NCBI RefSeq assembly: GCF_018304825.1
Contig: NZ_CP072649.1
Span: forward strand, 930,001 to 994,000
From: Chloracidobacterium validum
GTDB lineage: Bacteria; Acidobacteriota; Blastocatellia; Chloracidobacteriales; Chloracidobacteriaceae
Direction: 5' to 3'
Length of the DNA: 64,000 nt
Part shown: one piece after another, positions 1 to 9,807 of the stretch
Layout of the letters: every line of letters begins with the position of its first letter
How positions within the stretch are numbered: position 1 is the stretch's first letter
Position numbers and translations under genes: made by a program
The notes under the pieces: model-generated
What the model saw: only the letters and a program-made list of their open reading frames with translations
The model's database searches: none
What the model was told of the DNA's origin: nothing

Positions 1-912
1 ACCTGGACGGTCGAAGAAGTGGACTTCTCGACTGACGTTGCCGACCTTCACAGTCGGCTGACAGAAGCTGAACGCCATTTGATCAATCGCCTCGTGGCTT
101 TTTTTGCCACCGGCGACTCGATCGTTGGCAATAACCTAGTGCTCAACCTCTACAAGCACATCAACGCGCCGGAGGCGCGGATGTATCTGTCGCGGCAACT
201 GTTTGAAGAAGCCCTCCACGTGCAGTTTTACCTGACGCTCCTGGACACATACATCCCCGACATCGTTGAGCGGGAGAAAGCCTTCGCGGCCGTCCACAAC
301 ATCCCGTCCATTGCGCGCAAGGCGCGGTTTTGTCAGCAGTGGATTGACTCCATCTTCCTGCTGGACGAACTCCACACCCGCGATGACCGGCGGAAGTTCC
401 TGCTCAACCTCATCTGCTTTGCGAGCTGCATCGAGGGGTTGTTTTTCTTCGCGGCCTTTGCCTACGTCTATTTTCTGCGCTCGAAGGGACTTCTGCACGG
501 CCTGGCATCGGGAACGAACTGGGTCTTCCGGGACGAAAGCCTGCACATGAACTTTGCCTTCGCCGTCGTGGACCAAGTTCGGAAAGAAGAGCCGGAGCTG
601 TTTGATGACGAACTCGAAACGGCCGTCACCCACATGCTCGAGGAAGCCGTGGATTGCGAAATGCAGTTTGCCGAAGACCTCCTGTCGGGCGGCGTGGCGG
701 GACTGTCACTGGCCGACATGCGCCAGTACCTGGAGTTCATCGCTGACCAGCGCCTGCTCCGGCTGGGCTTTGAACAGCGTTATTACGTGAAAAACCCGTT
801 TCCGTTTATGGAACTTCAAGACGTTCAGGAGTTGACCAACTTCTTCGAGCGGCGGGTGGCGGCCTATCAAGTCGGCGTTACGGGCGAAGTCGCCTTCGAT
901 GAAGCCTTCTGA
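1..912 (+). CDS. nrdB: Ribonucleoside-diphosphate reductase small (beta) subunit, 5' truncated by the window
   Basis: Class Ia ribonucleotide reductase radical subunit, which supplies the radical for NDP to dNDP reduction by the NrdA subunit. The frame is open from base 1 and begins with the TWTVEEVDFS stretch that normally lies some 40 residues inside the protein, so the true start is upstream; the GTG at 19 is not the start. Counting from the first codon in the window, the di-iron ligands are D39, E70, H73, E145, E179 and H182. The radical tyrosine is Y77, four residues after H73 as in E. coli R2 (H118/Y122), and the D-to-E spacing of 31 also matches. So this is the tyrosyl type, not the Phe-containing chlamydial type. 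An intrinsic terminator follows. nrdA would be expected upstream, outside the window. Confidence 0.95.
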   Translation, partial: TWTVEEVDFSTDVADLHSRLTEAERHLINRLVAFFATGDSIVGNNLVLNLYKHINAPEARMYLSRQLFEEALHVQFYLTLLDTYIPDIVEREKAFAAVHNIPSIARKARFCQQWIDSIFLLDELHTRDDRRKFLLNLICFASCIEGLFFFAAFAYVYFLRSKGLLHGLASGTNWVFRDESLHMNFAFAVVDQVRKEEPELFDDELETAVTHMLEEAVDCEMQFAEDLLSGGVAGLSLADMRQYLEFIADQRLLRLGFEQRYYVKNPFPFMELQDVQELTNFFERRVAAYQVGVTGEVAFDEAF

Positions 913-947
913 GACGCAACCGGCCCGGCGCCAATCCCACACCGATG

Positions 948-984
948 ACGCTGACCGTCGTTGACGGTCAGCGTTGCTTTTTTT
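948..984 (+). terminator. Intrinsic terminator after nrdB
   Basis: A perfect 12-bp stem (ACGCTGACCGTC / GACGGTCAGCGT) with a GTT loop is followed within three bases by seven T residues on the plus strand. It lies 36 bp after the nrdB stop and ends that transcript before the convergent TPR/ankyrin gene. Confidence 0.9.
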
Positions 985-1101
985 GGCGAGCACCCGGTCG
1001 TCGCCGATCACCACGGTCGAGACGCGGTGGACGACGGTAGCCGTCGAGGGAGGCACGCGCGAAATCGCCGCATCAGCCGGGGAGGCTCAGGCGACTTGGC
1101 G

Positions 1102-2943
1102 CTAGCGGCCGCCGGCAGCGCGGATGGCGTTGATAATCTCGATGTCGCCACTCCGTACGGCCAACGTGTAGGCCGACATTCCGGCCCGATTGCGTAGGTT
1201 CACATTGGGCCGGCGCGCCAAAAGCGCCCGCGTGGCCGCCCGATTGCCGCGGTCAGCAGCGTGCATGAGCGCGGTCATCCCTTCCTCATCCTGTGCGTCA
1301 ATACCGCCACCGGCACGGCTAATCAGCGCCGTGACACACTCGATGTTGCCGGTTCGCGCGGCATACATCAGCGCCGTTCGTCCCTGGCTGTCGGTGGCGT
1401 TCGTGTCAGCTTGCGCCTGTAATAGAGCTTGCACGATCCGCCCGTAGCCACTGTCGGCCGCCACCATCAGCGCCGTCATGCCGTTTGCAGCGACAACATT
1501 GGGTGACATCCCGCGTTGGAGCATCTGCCGCACGCGCAGGTCATCGCCATCGCGAATGGCCCGCAAAAAGGTCAGGGCTTGTGGATTGCCGATACTCGAT
1601 ACGACATTGGATGGCGCGCGTCCGGCAGATGGACCACCCACCGGAACCGAATCGGCATCATCGGGTACCGGATCATCCGGAATGGGGCGGCGGGGTGGAC
1701 TCGGGTTGGGACGCCGCGGGTTACTCGGCACTGGGTCGGTATCCTCATCGGGAGGAGCGTCAACCGGCACGCGACGCGGTCGCCCGCCTCGCCTGGCAAC
1801 GTCCTCCGACGGTTCCTGACGGCCGGTGGTCGGTGGATTACCGGCCGGGGCCTCGCTGGGTGGAGCGGGCGGCGGGCTGATTTGAGAAGCCACGTCTTCG
1901 GCCGCTTTGCCGTACACGGCCTTTTGCCCAACGTCGAGCGCAAAACACTGTTTGAAATCGGCATCGGCCGCCGCCGGTTGCGACAGCTCCCGATGTGTCA
2001 TGGCGCGGTAACAAAAGACTTTCCCGGTGTTGGGGTCGAGTTCGATGGCGCGGTCGAAGTCAGCTTTGGCCAAGGCATAGTCTTTGACCTGATAACGCCC
2101 AAAGCCACGTCCGACGTAACCCCGCGCACCGCTTGGGTCAAGTCGCACCAGCTCGTCAAAGTCTTTTATTGCCCGGTCGAAACGTTTGAGTTCGAGATGG
2201 GCTTGACCGCGATAGGCTAGAATGTCCTGGTTGCTGGCTTCGACGCGCAACACAACGTCAAAATCGGCAATGGCGCGCTCATACTGCCCTTGCCCATAGA
2301 GCAAAATGCCCCGCGCCGTCCGGGCGCGGACATTGTTTGGTTCCAGCAGTAACGCCTGTTCAAAATCAGAGAGCGCGCGCTGGGTGTCTTTTTTGGCTTT
2401 GTAGGCATTGCCGCGACAGACCAGCCACAGGGCTTCGCGGGGGCTGGCTTTGATGGCGGCATCGAAGTCACGGATGGCGTTGTCATACTGATCCAGCGCG
2501 AAGTAGCACAAACCACGGTAGCCGAACAGTGTCGTCGTCTTGGGGTCCAGCTTGAGTACTTCATCGTAGTCCTTGATGGCCGCCGCGTACTCCCCTATCT
2601 CATAGAGCGTCAACGCGCGGTTTTCATAAGCTTTGGCGTAGTTTGGGCGGAGCTGAATGGCTCGGTTGAAATCCTGGCGAGCTTCTTCGCGGCGTCCAAG
2701 GGCACGGTAGGCAAAGCCACGCCAGTTATGCGCTTCGGGAAAATCCGCTTTCCGCTCGATAGCCTGGGTGTAGAACTGAATGGCCTCTTCGTACTTTCCG
2801 GCCGAAAGCGCCTGGTTGCCCTGGTTGTAGGCAGCGACGGCGTCGGCCGCGCTGGCCGGGGCTTGCGGTCCGACGGCAGAGGCGATGAACGGGCTTGCCA
2901 CGCCAAGCCAACTCAACATACCCAGCAGTGTGATGATTCGCAT
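1102..2943 (-). CDS. Secreted TPR and ankyrin repeat protein
   Basis: Predicted 613-residue exported protein of unknown partner. I chose the ATG at 2943: a GGGAGAG ribosome site precedes it and a hydrophobic signal peptide follows at once, whereas the longer frame adds a charged N-terminus. After the signal peptide, residues of about 30 to 330 form roughly nine TPR units with the usual A-x-x-x-Y/F-x-x-A-I-x-D-x-D-x-A-I pattern. A Pro/Arg-rich linker of about 100 residues follows, and then four ankyrin units (G-x-T-A-L-M-x-A-A) reach almost to the end. Both repeat types bind proteins, so a periplasmic scaffold role is likely but inferred. It stands alone, convergent with nrdB and divergent from ackA. 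Confidence 0.85.
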   Translation of the reverse strand: MRIITLLGMLSWLGVASPFIASAVGPQAPASAADAVAAYNQGNQALSAGKYEEAIQFYTQAIERKADFPEAHNWRGFAYRALGRREEARQDFNRAIQLRPNYAKAYENRALTLYEIGEYAAAIKDYDEVLKLDPKTTTLFGYRGLCYFALDQYDNAIRDFDAAIKASPREALWLVCRGNAYKAKKDTQRALSDFEQALLLEPNNVRARTARGILLYGQGQYERAIADFDVVLRVEASNQDILAYRGQAHLELKRFDRAIKDFDELVRLDPSGARGYVGRGFGRYQVKDYALAKADFDRAIELDPNTGKVFCYRAMTHRELSQPAAADADFKQCFALDVGQKAVYGKAAEDVASQISPPPAPPSEAPAGNPPTTGRQEPSEDVARRGGRPRRVPVDAPPDEDTDPVPSNPRRPNPSPPRRPIPDDPVPDDADSVPVGGPSAGRAPSNVVSSIGNPQALTFLRAIRDGDDLRVRQMLQRGMSPNVVAANGMTALMVAADSGYGRIVQALLQAQADTNATDSQGRTALMYAARTGNIECVTALISRAGGGIDAQDEEGMTALMHAADRGNRAATRALLARRPNVNLRNRAGMSAYTLAVRSGDIEIINAIRAAGGR

Positions 2944-3203
2944 AGTGGCGCGCTCTCCCTTGCCCCATCTGCGGTGGCCTTCCAACCTGACACCGGCATG
3001 ACGTTAGGACGTCCCGGAACGTTGTCTCAAGTCATGTAATGCGGTGGAAACTTGGTTTGCAGGCAGCCTCTCATTAGGCTGAACAGTAGTGCGGTGAACA
3101 ATTCGTGCGCGCATTCGTCTGGCGCGTCGCTCAAGCTGGCAATTCCAAGCTAGCGATTTTTGAATGACAGACACAACACTTTGATGACCACAAGGATTCA
3201 GGC

Positions 3204-4448
3204 ATGAACATTCTCGTCCTCAACTGCGGCAGTTCATCGGTCAAGTTTCAAATCATCGCCACCGATGTTGATGCCATCGAGCACAATGCCGACCGCCGGA
3301 TGGCCTCTGGCATCATTGAACGCATTGGCGGGGAGGCCGTTCTCACGTTTCGGGTGGACGGCAAGGTTTCCCGGCAAACGGCCCCAGTCCGCGACCATCG
3401 GCAGGCCGTCGAGCAAATCCTTCGCTGGGCTTGCTCGGGCGAATCGGGCATTGCCCAAGTTCAAAGCGTTGCCGACATTCATGCGGTCGGCCATCGCGTC
3501 GTTCACGGGGGGGAGTGTTTTACCCACTCGACGCTGATCACTGATGAGGTCATTCGCGGGATCGAGGCGTGCATTGACCTAGCCCCGCTCCACAACCCGG
3601 CGAATCTGAAGGGCATTCGGGCCGGGTCGGAAGTTTTCGGTCCAGGTTTTCCGCAAGTGGCGGTGTTCGATACGGCCTTTCATCAAACCCTGAGCGAGAC
3701 GGCCTATCTCTACGCCCTGCCTTATCAAATGTATCGCCGCCACAAGCTGCGCCGGTATGGTTTCCACGGCACATCGTTTCGTTACGTCGCTTTTCGCTAT
3801 CGCCAACTGACCGACAAATCGCGTGAAGATACCAACATCGTCGCCCTGCACTTGGGAAACGGCTGTTCCGCCTGCGCCATCAAGGCTGGGGCTTCGGTGG
3901 ATACCTCGATGGGCTTCACACCACTCGAGGGGCTGATGATGGGCACGCGCGCCGGCGACCTCGATCCGTCCCTAGTGGATTTCCTCGAAATGAAGGAAGG
4001 GTTTACGGCGCGGGAAATCGAAGCCCTGCTCAACAAGCAATCCGGGCTGCTGGGCGTGTCCGGTCTGACCAATGACATGCGCGACCTCCTCGACGAAATC
4101 CACGAGCATGACGACCGGCGCGCCAAAATTGCCGTGAGTATGTTCTGTTATCGGGCCAAGAAATACATCGGCGCCTACTTGGCGGCGATGGGTGGGGCCG
4201 ACGCCGTGGTGTTTACCGGCGGCATCGGGGAAAACGCGGCGGAAGTTCGCGCGCGCATTTGCGAAGGGTTGGAATGGTTTGGGCTGACGTTGGATTCGGC
4301 GCGGAATCAGGAAACGGTCAATCGGCGGGAGGGCATCATCAGCCAAGATGGCAGCCGGCTGATGGCCTATGTCATTCCGACCGATGAGGAATTGCTCATC
4401 GCCCGTGACACAGCCCGCTGTGTGGCAGGCGTCCCCAATCCTTACTAA
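3204..4448 (+). CDS. ackA: Acetate kinase
   Basis: Cytosolic enzyme for acetyl phosphate + ADP to acetate + ATP. The 414-residue length is normal for the family. It opens with the signature [16 protein letters not shown]. Expected active-site segments are all present: the GHRVVHGGE arginine region, the Asp of VFDTAFHQT, the His of YGFHGTSF, the LHLGNGCS phosphate-binding segment, the Arg of [10 protein letters not shown], the FTGGIGEN adenosine-binding segment and the C-terminal Glu of [12 protein letters not shown] short AAGGA ribosome site lies about 10 bp before the ATG. No phosphotransacetylase gene is adjacent, so its Pta partner must be elsewhere. Confidence 0.97.
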   Translation: MNILVLNCGSSSVKFQIIATDVDAIEHNADRRMASGIIERIGGEAVLTFRVDGKVSRQTAPVRDHRQAVEQILRWACSGESGIAQVQSVADIHAVGHRVVHGGECFTHSTLITDEVIRGIEACIDLAPLHNPANLKGIRAGSEVFGPGFPQVAVFDTAFHQTLSETAYLYALPYQMYRRHKLRRYGFHGTSFRYVAFRYRQLTDKSREDTNIVALHLGNGCSACAIKAGASVDTSMGFTPLEGLMMGTRAGDLDPSLVDFLEMKEGFTAREIEALLNKQSGLLGVSGLTNDMRDLLDEIHEHDDRRAKIAVSMFCYRAKKYIGAYLAAMGGADAVVFTGGIGENAAEVRARICEGLEWFGLTLDSARNQETVNRREGIISQDGSRLMAYVIPTDEELLIARDTARCVAGVPNPY

Positions 4449-4579
4449 CCGACCGCTGGCCTTCGCAGTGCCCAAGAAGCGTATGCCAGCTCACAAACGA
4501 CACTAGGCAAAGGCAAGGTGGCATGTTAGCGTGCGGCCGTGTTACACCGCACTCTGTTTTCAGGAGAAAATCAAATCCC

Positions 4580-4948
4580 ATGTTGACCCGTTGCTTACAA
4601 GTGTTGACGACAACAGCGCTCGGTTTGATGGTCGCCGCCGGATTTGCCGTTTCCAGTGGCTGTAGTTCGGAAGAAAAAAAGCCGGCCGCGCCACCACCGG
4701 TTCAAAAGGAGCAGCCACCACCGCCGGCGCCGGAGCCGCCCAAGCCGTCCCCGGAAGACATTCAGCTCCAAAGCGCAATTGATGCCGCGCTACAGAAAGC
4801 CAAGCTCACCGGGGTGACGGTAACGGTGATGAACGGCGAAGCCACTGTCAAAGGCACCGTGCCGAAGGGCAAGAAAGCCGCCGTTTTGGCCGCCGTCGGC
4901 TCGGCCAAGCCAAAGAAGGTCAACTCAACCGAGCTTATGGAGCAGTAG
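4580..4948 (+). CDS. Small lipoprotein-like protein with a BON-like domain
   Basis: Predicted 122-residue envelope protein. I prefer the ATG at 4580, just after CAGGAG, over the upstream frame. A hydrophobic segment ends at a cysteine in the context VSSGC, a weak lipobox, so lipidation is likely but not certain. A Lys/Pro/Glu-rich linker follows, and then a C-terminal module of about 60 residues whose pattern (hydrophobic V-T-V, then GEATVKGTVP) resembles a BON domain, a phospholipid- or surface-binding fold. Only 12 bp separate it from the next gene, which also has a BON-like segment and a LysM, so the two probably form an envelope operon. Confidence 0.7.
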   Translation: MLTRCLQVLTTTALGLMVAAGFAVSSGCSSEEKKPAAPPPVQKEQPPPPAPEPPKPSPEDIQLQSAIDAALQKAKLTGVTVTVMNGEATVKGTVPKGKKAAVLAAVGSAKPKKVNSTELMEQ

Positions 4949-4960
4949 GAGGTAACGACG

Positions 4961-5332
4961 ATGTCTGCAACGGAGAAATACCGCGCCCTAATTGATATGG
5001 CGCACCAGCACGGCGTGGCGGACTTTTCCGCATCTGAAGACGATGGCGTCCTGACGCTTTCCGGTTCAACGACAGCGGGTATCAAGCAAAAGTTGCTCGA
5101 CGCTTGGCAGATCATCGATCCGTCGTTGAGTGCCGGGGATTTGGTGTTTGCCATTACGGATGACGGCGGCAGTGGTGAGCAGACTTACACGGTCGAGGCA
5201 GGTGATACCTTGAGCAAGATTGCCGCGCGCTATGGCACGACTTGGCAAAAACTTCACGAATACAACCGCGACACCATCAAAAACCCAGACCTGATCTACC
5301 CCGGACAGGTCATCAAAATTCCTTCGGCGTAG
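4961..5332 (+). CDS. BON-like plus LysM domain protein (Kbp/YgaU-like)
   Basis: 123 residues. Residues of about 15-60 form a BON-like segment (GVLTLSGST motif). Residues 74-121 form a clear LysM peptidoglycan-binding domain ([17 protein letters not shown], then [14 protein letters not shown]). The order BON then LysM and the length match the YgaU/Kbp family, whose E. coli member binds potassium; whether this one does is unknown. There is no signal peptide, as in Kbp. AGGAGG precedes the ATG by 6 bp. A strong terminator follows, so it ends the operon begun by the lipoprotein. Confidence 0.85.
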   Translation: MSATEKYRALIDMAHQHGVADFSASEDDGVLTLSGSTTAGIKQKLLDAWQIIDPSLSAGDLVFAITDDGGSGEQTYTVEAGDTLSKIAARYGTTWQKLHEYNRDTIKNPDLIYPGQVIKIPSA

Positions 5333-5353
5333 CGTTTGGTCTATCCCCGGTCG

Positions 5354-5381
5354 AAAAGGCACGCCCTGGGGCGTGCCTTTT
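5354..5381 (+). terminator. Intrinsic terminator
   Basis: A perfect 13-bp inverted repeat (AAAAGGCACGCCC / GGGCGTGCCTTTT) with a two-base gap ends in four T. Its A-tract and T-tract make it usable from either strand. It lies between the LysM gene and hpnE, which is why the hpnE start cannot be upstream of it. Confidence 0.9.
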
Positions 5382-5404
5382 CCTGTGACTTGTCAACCAA
5401 CGAG

Positions 5405-6757
5405 ATGTCACCGCATCCCTTTCACTGCATTGTCATCGGCGGTGGGTTTGCCGGGTTGAGCGCGGGAACGGCCCTGGCGGAACAGGGTGCGCGGGTCACC
5501 GTTCTGGAACGACGGCCGCGCCTTGGCGGCCGCGCCTACTCCCTGCGCGACGAAACCACCGGCGATGTCGTGGATAACGGCCAGCACCTGATGATGGGCT
5601 GCTACCATGAAACCCTGCGGTTCCTGGAGCGGATTGGTAGCCGCCACCTCATCCGGGCATTTGACACGCCACGGGTGGACTTTCTCGCGCCGGAAGGGAC
5701 GGCTTCATTTCGGTGTCCGGCGCTTCCGGCTCCGTTGCACATGCTGGTCGGGCTACTCCGGCTGGAAGGGCTGTCGCTCAGTGACAAGCTTGGCGTGTGG
5801 CGGATCGGCTGGGCGCTTCAGCGCTGGAAGCGTGATTACCGCACGCGCCTGGCCAAGCTAACCGTAGCCGAGTGGCTCGCGCAGTGCGGACAATCGGCAC
5901 GCATGCGAGAACGTTTCTGGGATCCGCTCGTCATCGCCACGCTCAACGAACCGCCGGAACGGGCCGCTGCCGTCTTGTTGATGCGCGTTTTATACCAAGG
6001 CTTTGGCGGACAGCTTGCCGACTCGAACTTGGTTGTTTCGACGGTTGGACTGAGCGAGCTTTACACCGAACCGGCTCGGCGCTTCATTGAAGCCCACGGT
6101 GGCACGGTCCGCTTACAGACGGCCGTCAAGGCCGTGCGCGTTGACGGCGGCCGATTTCAAGACGTGGTATTGGCCGATGGCGAGACCTTGGCGGCAGACG
6201 CCTGCATCAGCAGCGCGCCGTACCACGACGTCGCCAAGTATGCCGCCGACCTTGCGCCCACGGCGACGAGGCTGGCAAGTTCGCCAATTGTTTCGGTCAA
6301 CCTCTGGTTTGACCGGCCGCTCTTTGACGCTCCCTTTGTCGGCTTACTCGGCACCACCATGCAGTGGGCCTTTGACAAACGGGCGTTTACGACACCGAAT
6401 TCGGGTCTGCATCATCTCGCGCTCATCGTCAGCGCCGCCCACGAAGCCTGCCAACTTTCATCTAAAGCACTGATTAACTTAGCTTTACAAGACCTGCGCC
6501 GAGTTACGTCAAAGGTCAATAGCGCGCAACTCAAGCACGCCCGCGTCATCAAAGAACAGCATGCCACCTTTTCTGCGACACCCACCGCCGAGCCATTGCG
6601 CCCGGCACACGAGACAGCCGTCAAAGGCTTTTATCTTGCCGGTGATTGGACCGACACCGCCCTGCCCGCCACCATCGAGAGCGCCGTTGTGAGCGGACAC
6701 GCCTGCGCTGCCCATGTGCTTGCCCAACGGCAGGCACGGGAGGCAGCCGCGCACTGA
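5405..6757 (+). CDS. hpnE: Hydroxysqualene dehydroxylase HpnE (FAD-dependent amine-oxidase fold)
   Basis: Likely acts in the HpnCDE route from farnesyl diphosphate to squalene, where HpnE reductively removes the hydroxyl of hydroxysqualene for hopanoid synthesis. The N-terminus has the FAD dinucleotide-binding motif VIGGGFAGLSAG and the following ERRPRLGGRAYS. The diagnostic VDNGQHLMMGCYHET segment separates HpnE from phytoene desaturases. A C-terminal GDWTDTALPATIESAV segment is the second FAD contact. I use the ATG at 5405 (450 residues); the longer frame would start inside the terminator. No hpnC or hpnD is nearby, so assignment rests on sequence alone; a carotenoid desaturase is the alternative. 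Confidence 0.88.
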   Translation: MSPHPFHCIVIGGGFAGLSAGTALAEQGARVTVLERRPRLGGRAYSLRDETTGDVVDNGQHLMMGCYHETLRFLERIGSRHLIRAFDTPRVDFLAPEGTASFRCPALPAPLHMLVGLLRLEGLSLSDKLGVWRIGWALQRWKRDYRTRLAKLTVAEWLAQCGQSARMRERFWDPLVIATLNEPPERAAAVLLMRVLYQGFGGQLADSNLVVSTVGLSELYTEPARRFIEAHGGTVRLQTAVKAVRVDGGRFQDVVLADGETLAADACISSAPYHDVAKYAADLAPTATRLASSPIVSVNLWFDRPLFDAPFVGLLGTTMQWAFDKRAFTTPNSGLHHLALIVSAAHEACQLSSKALINLALQDLRRVTSKVNSAQLKHARVIKEQHATFSATPTAEPLRPAHETAVKGFYLAGDWTDTALPATIESAVVSGHACAAHVLAQRQAREAAAH

Positions 6758-6842
6758 AACGCTGACGGAGCGGCCTACCGACTTCGGCCCTGACGTTGAC
6801 CGGCGGCGCGCATTCCACAGTGATTCAAAGCCCCCATGTTGC

Positions 6843-9761
6843 TCACAAGTGGCTGTCCTGGAACAGTTTCTTGAGCATGTTCAGATAAGCTTGGCGATGC
6901 TGGCTGGCTTCGGCGGTGTTTCCGGTCCGGATAAGCGCCTGGATGAGCAGTGGTTTATGGTTCAGTGACTCGGTGCCTTCCTGCGCACGGAAGCGACGCG
7001 CGAGGGCAAGCAATTTGGGTGGATTGGTCAATCCTAACGCTTGTTTATCCAGATAGATTTCAGCGGCTGCATACAAGGTTGCCGATGACACAGGGTCTGT
7101 TTCAGCTCGCGCCAACCACTGCATCAAAGACGACTTGACCGCCTCGGCTGCACGCTTTTCTCCAAGGTACTGGTAGGCCATCAGCAGCACATACCGGTAA
7201 TGCGCCCGCTGCGTGTCATCTGGTAGCTTGACCAACTCGGCCTCGAGCCGGCGCGCCGCAGCGCGCGCCAACGACGGCCGCCGGCACGGCACGGCTAGCC
7301 GGATGAAGTTGGATGGCACGCTCAACGACAGGTTATCCACCTCGCGTCCGCTGCAGCCGGCGGCCTGTATCTTTTGAAGACAAGTTTCAATCCGTTGCCA
7401 CTGGACAAGCGCCAAATCGGGGCGGCCGGCAGCTTCCTCAAGCATAGAAAAGCGGCTGAGCAAAGAAGCCATATCAAACAAAAGCTCACGATTGGTGGTG
7501 TCTTCGGTCACCAGCGCCTGAAACTGCTTGAACACTTCCTCAAACTGGATGCGCGCAGTTGGGTATTGTTTCAGTCTCCCGGCAAGGTCAGCTTCATCCA
7601 CTAGACTATCCAGAACCGAACGGCGACACTCGACGGGCACCGGATTGGTCGTCGCCAGACTCCGGCGGAGGGCCAGGGCCTGCCGATGCAGAGGGAGCGC
7701 ACGGGCATATACCATCTGCGCTTCCGAGGCGAATCCACTGTTTTCGGCCTGGCGACCCAAACTCATCAAGCAATAGACTTTACGCTGTAAAGCGCCGGCG
7801 AACGTCCGCCGGTACGCGACCGCTGCCGGCATGTCGGCCACCAGCCGCTCGAGCTGCTGCCGAGCTTGCTCAAACCAACCTAACGCAGCCGAGAGATCGG
7901 ACTGCATGTGGTACCAGTCACCCCAGGCAATGGATAGCGTAGCCCTGAGGTATCGGATTTCCGGATCACTCGGTTGCGCCTTGGTCAGGGTCTCGCAGAG
8001 CGCTTGGGCGCGATCCAAGTGATGACGGGCAACCGGGAAATTACCCAGGCGATACATCATCAACTCGGCGATCCGTTCATGGCCGATGCTCAGTTCACGT
8101 TGACATTCAACCTGGGTAGGGTGCGCCTGACATGCCCGCTCCAACCACATCAGTCCGGTTTGGTAGCTCTTGAGTGCGCCGTTGACGTCGCCTAGGTTAG
8201 CAGTATAGGGACGCCCCTGAACCTCCCCGACGCGGATGTACGCGCGCCCCAGTTCACGGTGAAACATGGCATCTGTTCCGGACTCGCGGCTGAGGCGGTC
8301 GAGATAACCAAGGGTCTGTTCAACCAGGAGACCACGGGCGCCGGTCGAACCCGGTAAGCGTTGGATGGCGTCGTGCAGCTCAAAAACATTCGAGCGCGCC
8401 AGTTGCCAGGTTTCCTGAAACTGTCGTTCGGCACGCACCTGCGCTTGGCGAGCCAGATGTGCCTGGCGGAGTGAGACGGTCGTTGCTCCGGCCAGCGCCA
8501 CAATGGAAGCTAGGCTGAGCGCGACGGTGACCCGGTGGCGGCGCAGGAACTTTCGTAGCCGGTAACGCGCCGATGCGCCACGCGCCAGCACGGGCCAACC
8601 TTGCAAGTAACGCTCGATGTCAGACGAAAACTGTTCCGCTGAAGCGTAGCGGGCCGTTGGGTCTTTGTGCATGGCGCGGAGGATGATGGCATCCAGGTCT
8701 CCGGCCAGCTCCCGACTGCGCGCCATTCGGTCTTCGGTTGCCTGGGTTTCAGGTGGCGCGTCCGTAGCTTGTTTCCGGGGCGGAGCTGGCTTGCGCGCCG
8801 CCACACTGGGCGGCAGGGGTTCGGCATGTTGAATGAGATATTCCAATGAGGGCGCCCCTTCGGTGGTCTGAAACGGCAGACATCCCGTGAGCAATTCATA
8901 GAGCACTACCCCCAGGGAATACACATCCGAGACGGTCGTCACCGGTTCACCCCGGACTTGCTCCGGGCTGGCATAGGGCAAGGTCATGGCGCGCTGCACG
9001 GTGGCCGTGTGCAGCTCCGACGCCTGCGCTTGTTCATCCAGTAACTTGGCAATCCCAAAATCAATGAGCTTTGGAACGCCGTCATCGGTCACCAGGATGT
9101 TGCCCGGCTTGAGGTCACGGTGGATGACCAGGTTTTGATGCGCGTAATGAATAGCGGCGCAAACCGACTGAAACATTTCAAGCCGCTGCCGCAAGGTGAG
9201 CCGGCGCTGTTCGCCATAGGTGGTGAGTGGGATGCCGGGGACATACTCCATGACGAAGAAGGGCAGGCCGTTGTCAGTCGTGCCACCGTCGAGCAGCCGA
9301 GCAATGTTGGGGTGTTCGAGCCGAGCCAGGATCGCCCGTTCCTGCTGCAACCGGCGCTGCAGGAAATCACGATTGGAAGCAAACTGGTGGCCAATCTTGA
9401 TGGCGACCTCTTTTTCAAACGCCGCATCATCCCGAACGCCCAAGTACACCGTCCCCATGCCGCCCACGCCCAGCTCGCGGACAATGCGGTAGTCACCAAC
9501 CTTCGCGCCAATCCAAGAGGCTGCCTGCCGGGAAGCCAGGGCGCGTAAAGCATATCCAAACAGAGGCGAGTCGCTAAAATGCCAACCGGCTTCATCCGAC
9601 TCATAGGCATCGAGCAGCGCCAGGACCTCGCGGCATAGGCTGGGGCGATCGCCACAAGCGTGAATGATAAAGGGACGGCGCGCCGGCGGATCGAGGTCAA
9701 TGGCTTGCTGCAGAATTTCGTTGACCTGCATCCAGCGGTCGTTGGACAAGTCGGTGGCCAT
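6843..9761 (-). CDS. Transmembrane Ser/Thr protein kinase with C-terminal TPR-like region
   Basis: 972 residues from the ATG at 9761, preceded by AGAGG. A cytoplasmic PASTA-less kinase domain spans about residues 91-385. It has the glycine loop GVGGMG, the ATP-binding lysine K122, the catalytic HRD at 214-216, DFG at 234-236 and the YASPEQ activation-segment motif, so it should be active. One transmembrane helix lies near residues 411-431. The remaining 540 residues are helical, TPR-like repeats, presumably outside the membrane. It starts 46 bp after an ECF sigma gene on the same strand, an arrangement typical of Acidobacteriota, so sigma factor and kinase are probably co-transcribed. Phosphorylation of or signalling to the sigma factor is inference. 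Confidence 0.92.
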   Translation of the reverse strand: MATDLSNDRWMQVNEILQQAIDLDPPARRPFIIHACGDRPSLCREVLALLDAYESDEAGWHFSDSPLFGYALRALASRQAASWIGAKVGDYRIVRELGVGGMGTVYLGVRDDAAFEKEVAIKIGHQFASNRDFLQRRLQQERAILARLEHPNIARLLDGGTTDNGLPFFVMEYVPGIPLTTYGEQRRLTLRQRLEMFQSVCAAIHYAHQNLVIHRDLKPGNILVTDDGVPKLIDFGIAKLLDEQAQASELHTATVQRAMTLPYASPEQVRGEPVTTVSDVYSLGVVLYELLTGCLPFQTTEGAPSLEYLIQHAEPLPPSVAARKPAPPRKQATDAPPETQATEDRMARSRELAGDLDAIILRAMHKDPTARYASAEQFSSDIERYLQGWPVLARGASARYRLRKFLRRHRVTVALSLASIVALAGATTVSLRQAHLARQAQVRAERQFQETWQLARSNVFELHDAIQRLPGSTGARGLLVEQTLGYLDRLSRESGTDAMFHRELGRAYIRVGEVQGRPYTANLGDVNGALKSYQTGLMWLERACQAHPTQVECQRELSIGHERIAELMMYRLGNFPVARHHLDRAQALCETLTKAQPSDPEIRYLRATLSIAWGDWYHMQSDLSAALGWFEQARQQLERLVADMPAAVAYRRTFAGALQRKVYCLMSLGRQAENSGFASEAQMVYARALPLHRQALALRRSLATTNPVPVECRRSVLDSLVDEADLAGRLKQYPTARIQFEEVFKQFQALVTEDTTNRELLFDMASLLSRFSMLEEAAGRPDLALVQWQRIETCLQKIQAAGCSGREVDNLSLSVPSNFIRLAVPCRRPSLARAAARRLEAELVKLPDDTQRAHYRYVLLMAYQYLGEKRAAEAVKSSLMQWLARAETDPVSSATLYAAAEIYLDKQALGLTNPPKLLALARRFRAQEGTESLNHKPLLIQALIRTGNTAEASQHRQAYLNMLKKLFQDSHL

Positions 9762-9807
9762 GGGGGATGACCTCTTCAGACTTGGGCTAGGTGGTAGATG
9801 TCTGAAC

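Noticed and set aside
5336-5404. Longer N-terminus for HpnE starting at 5336
   Set aside because: It would start upstream of and run through the 13-bp terminator stem; the FAD motif follows naturally from the ATG at 5405.
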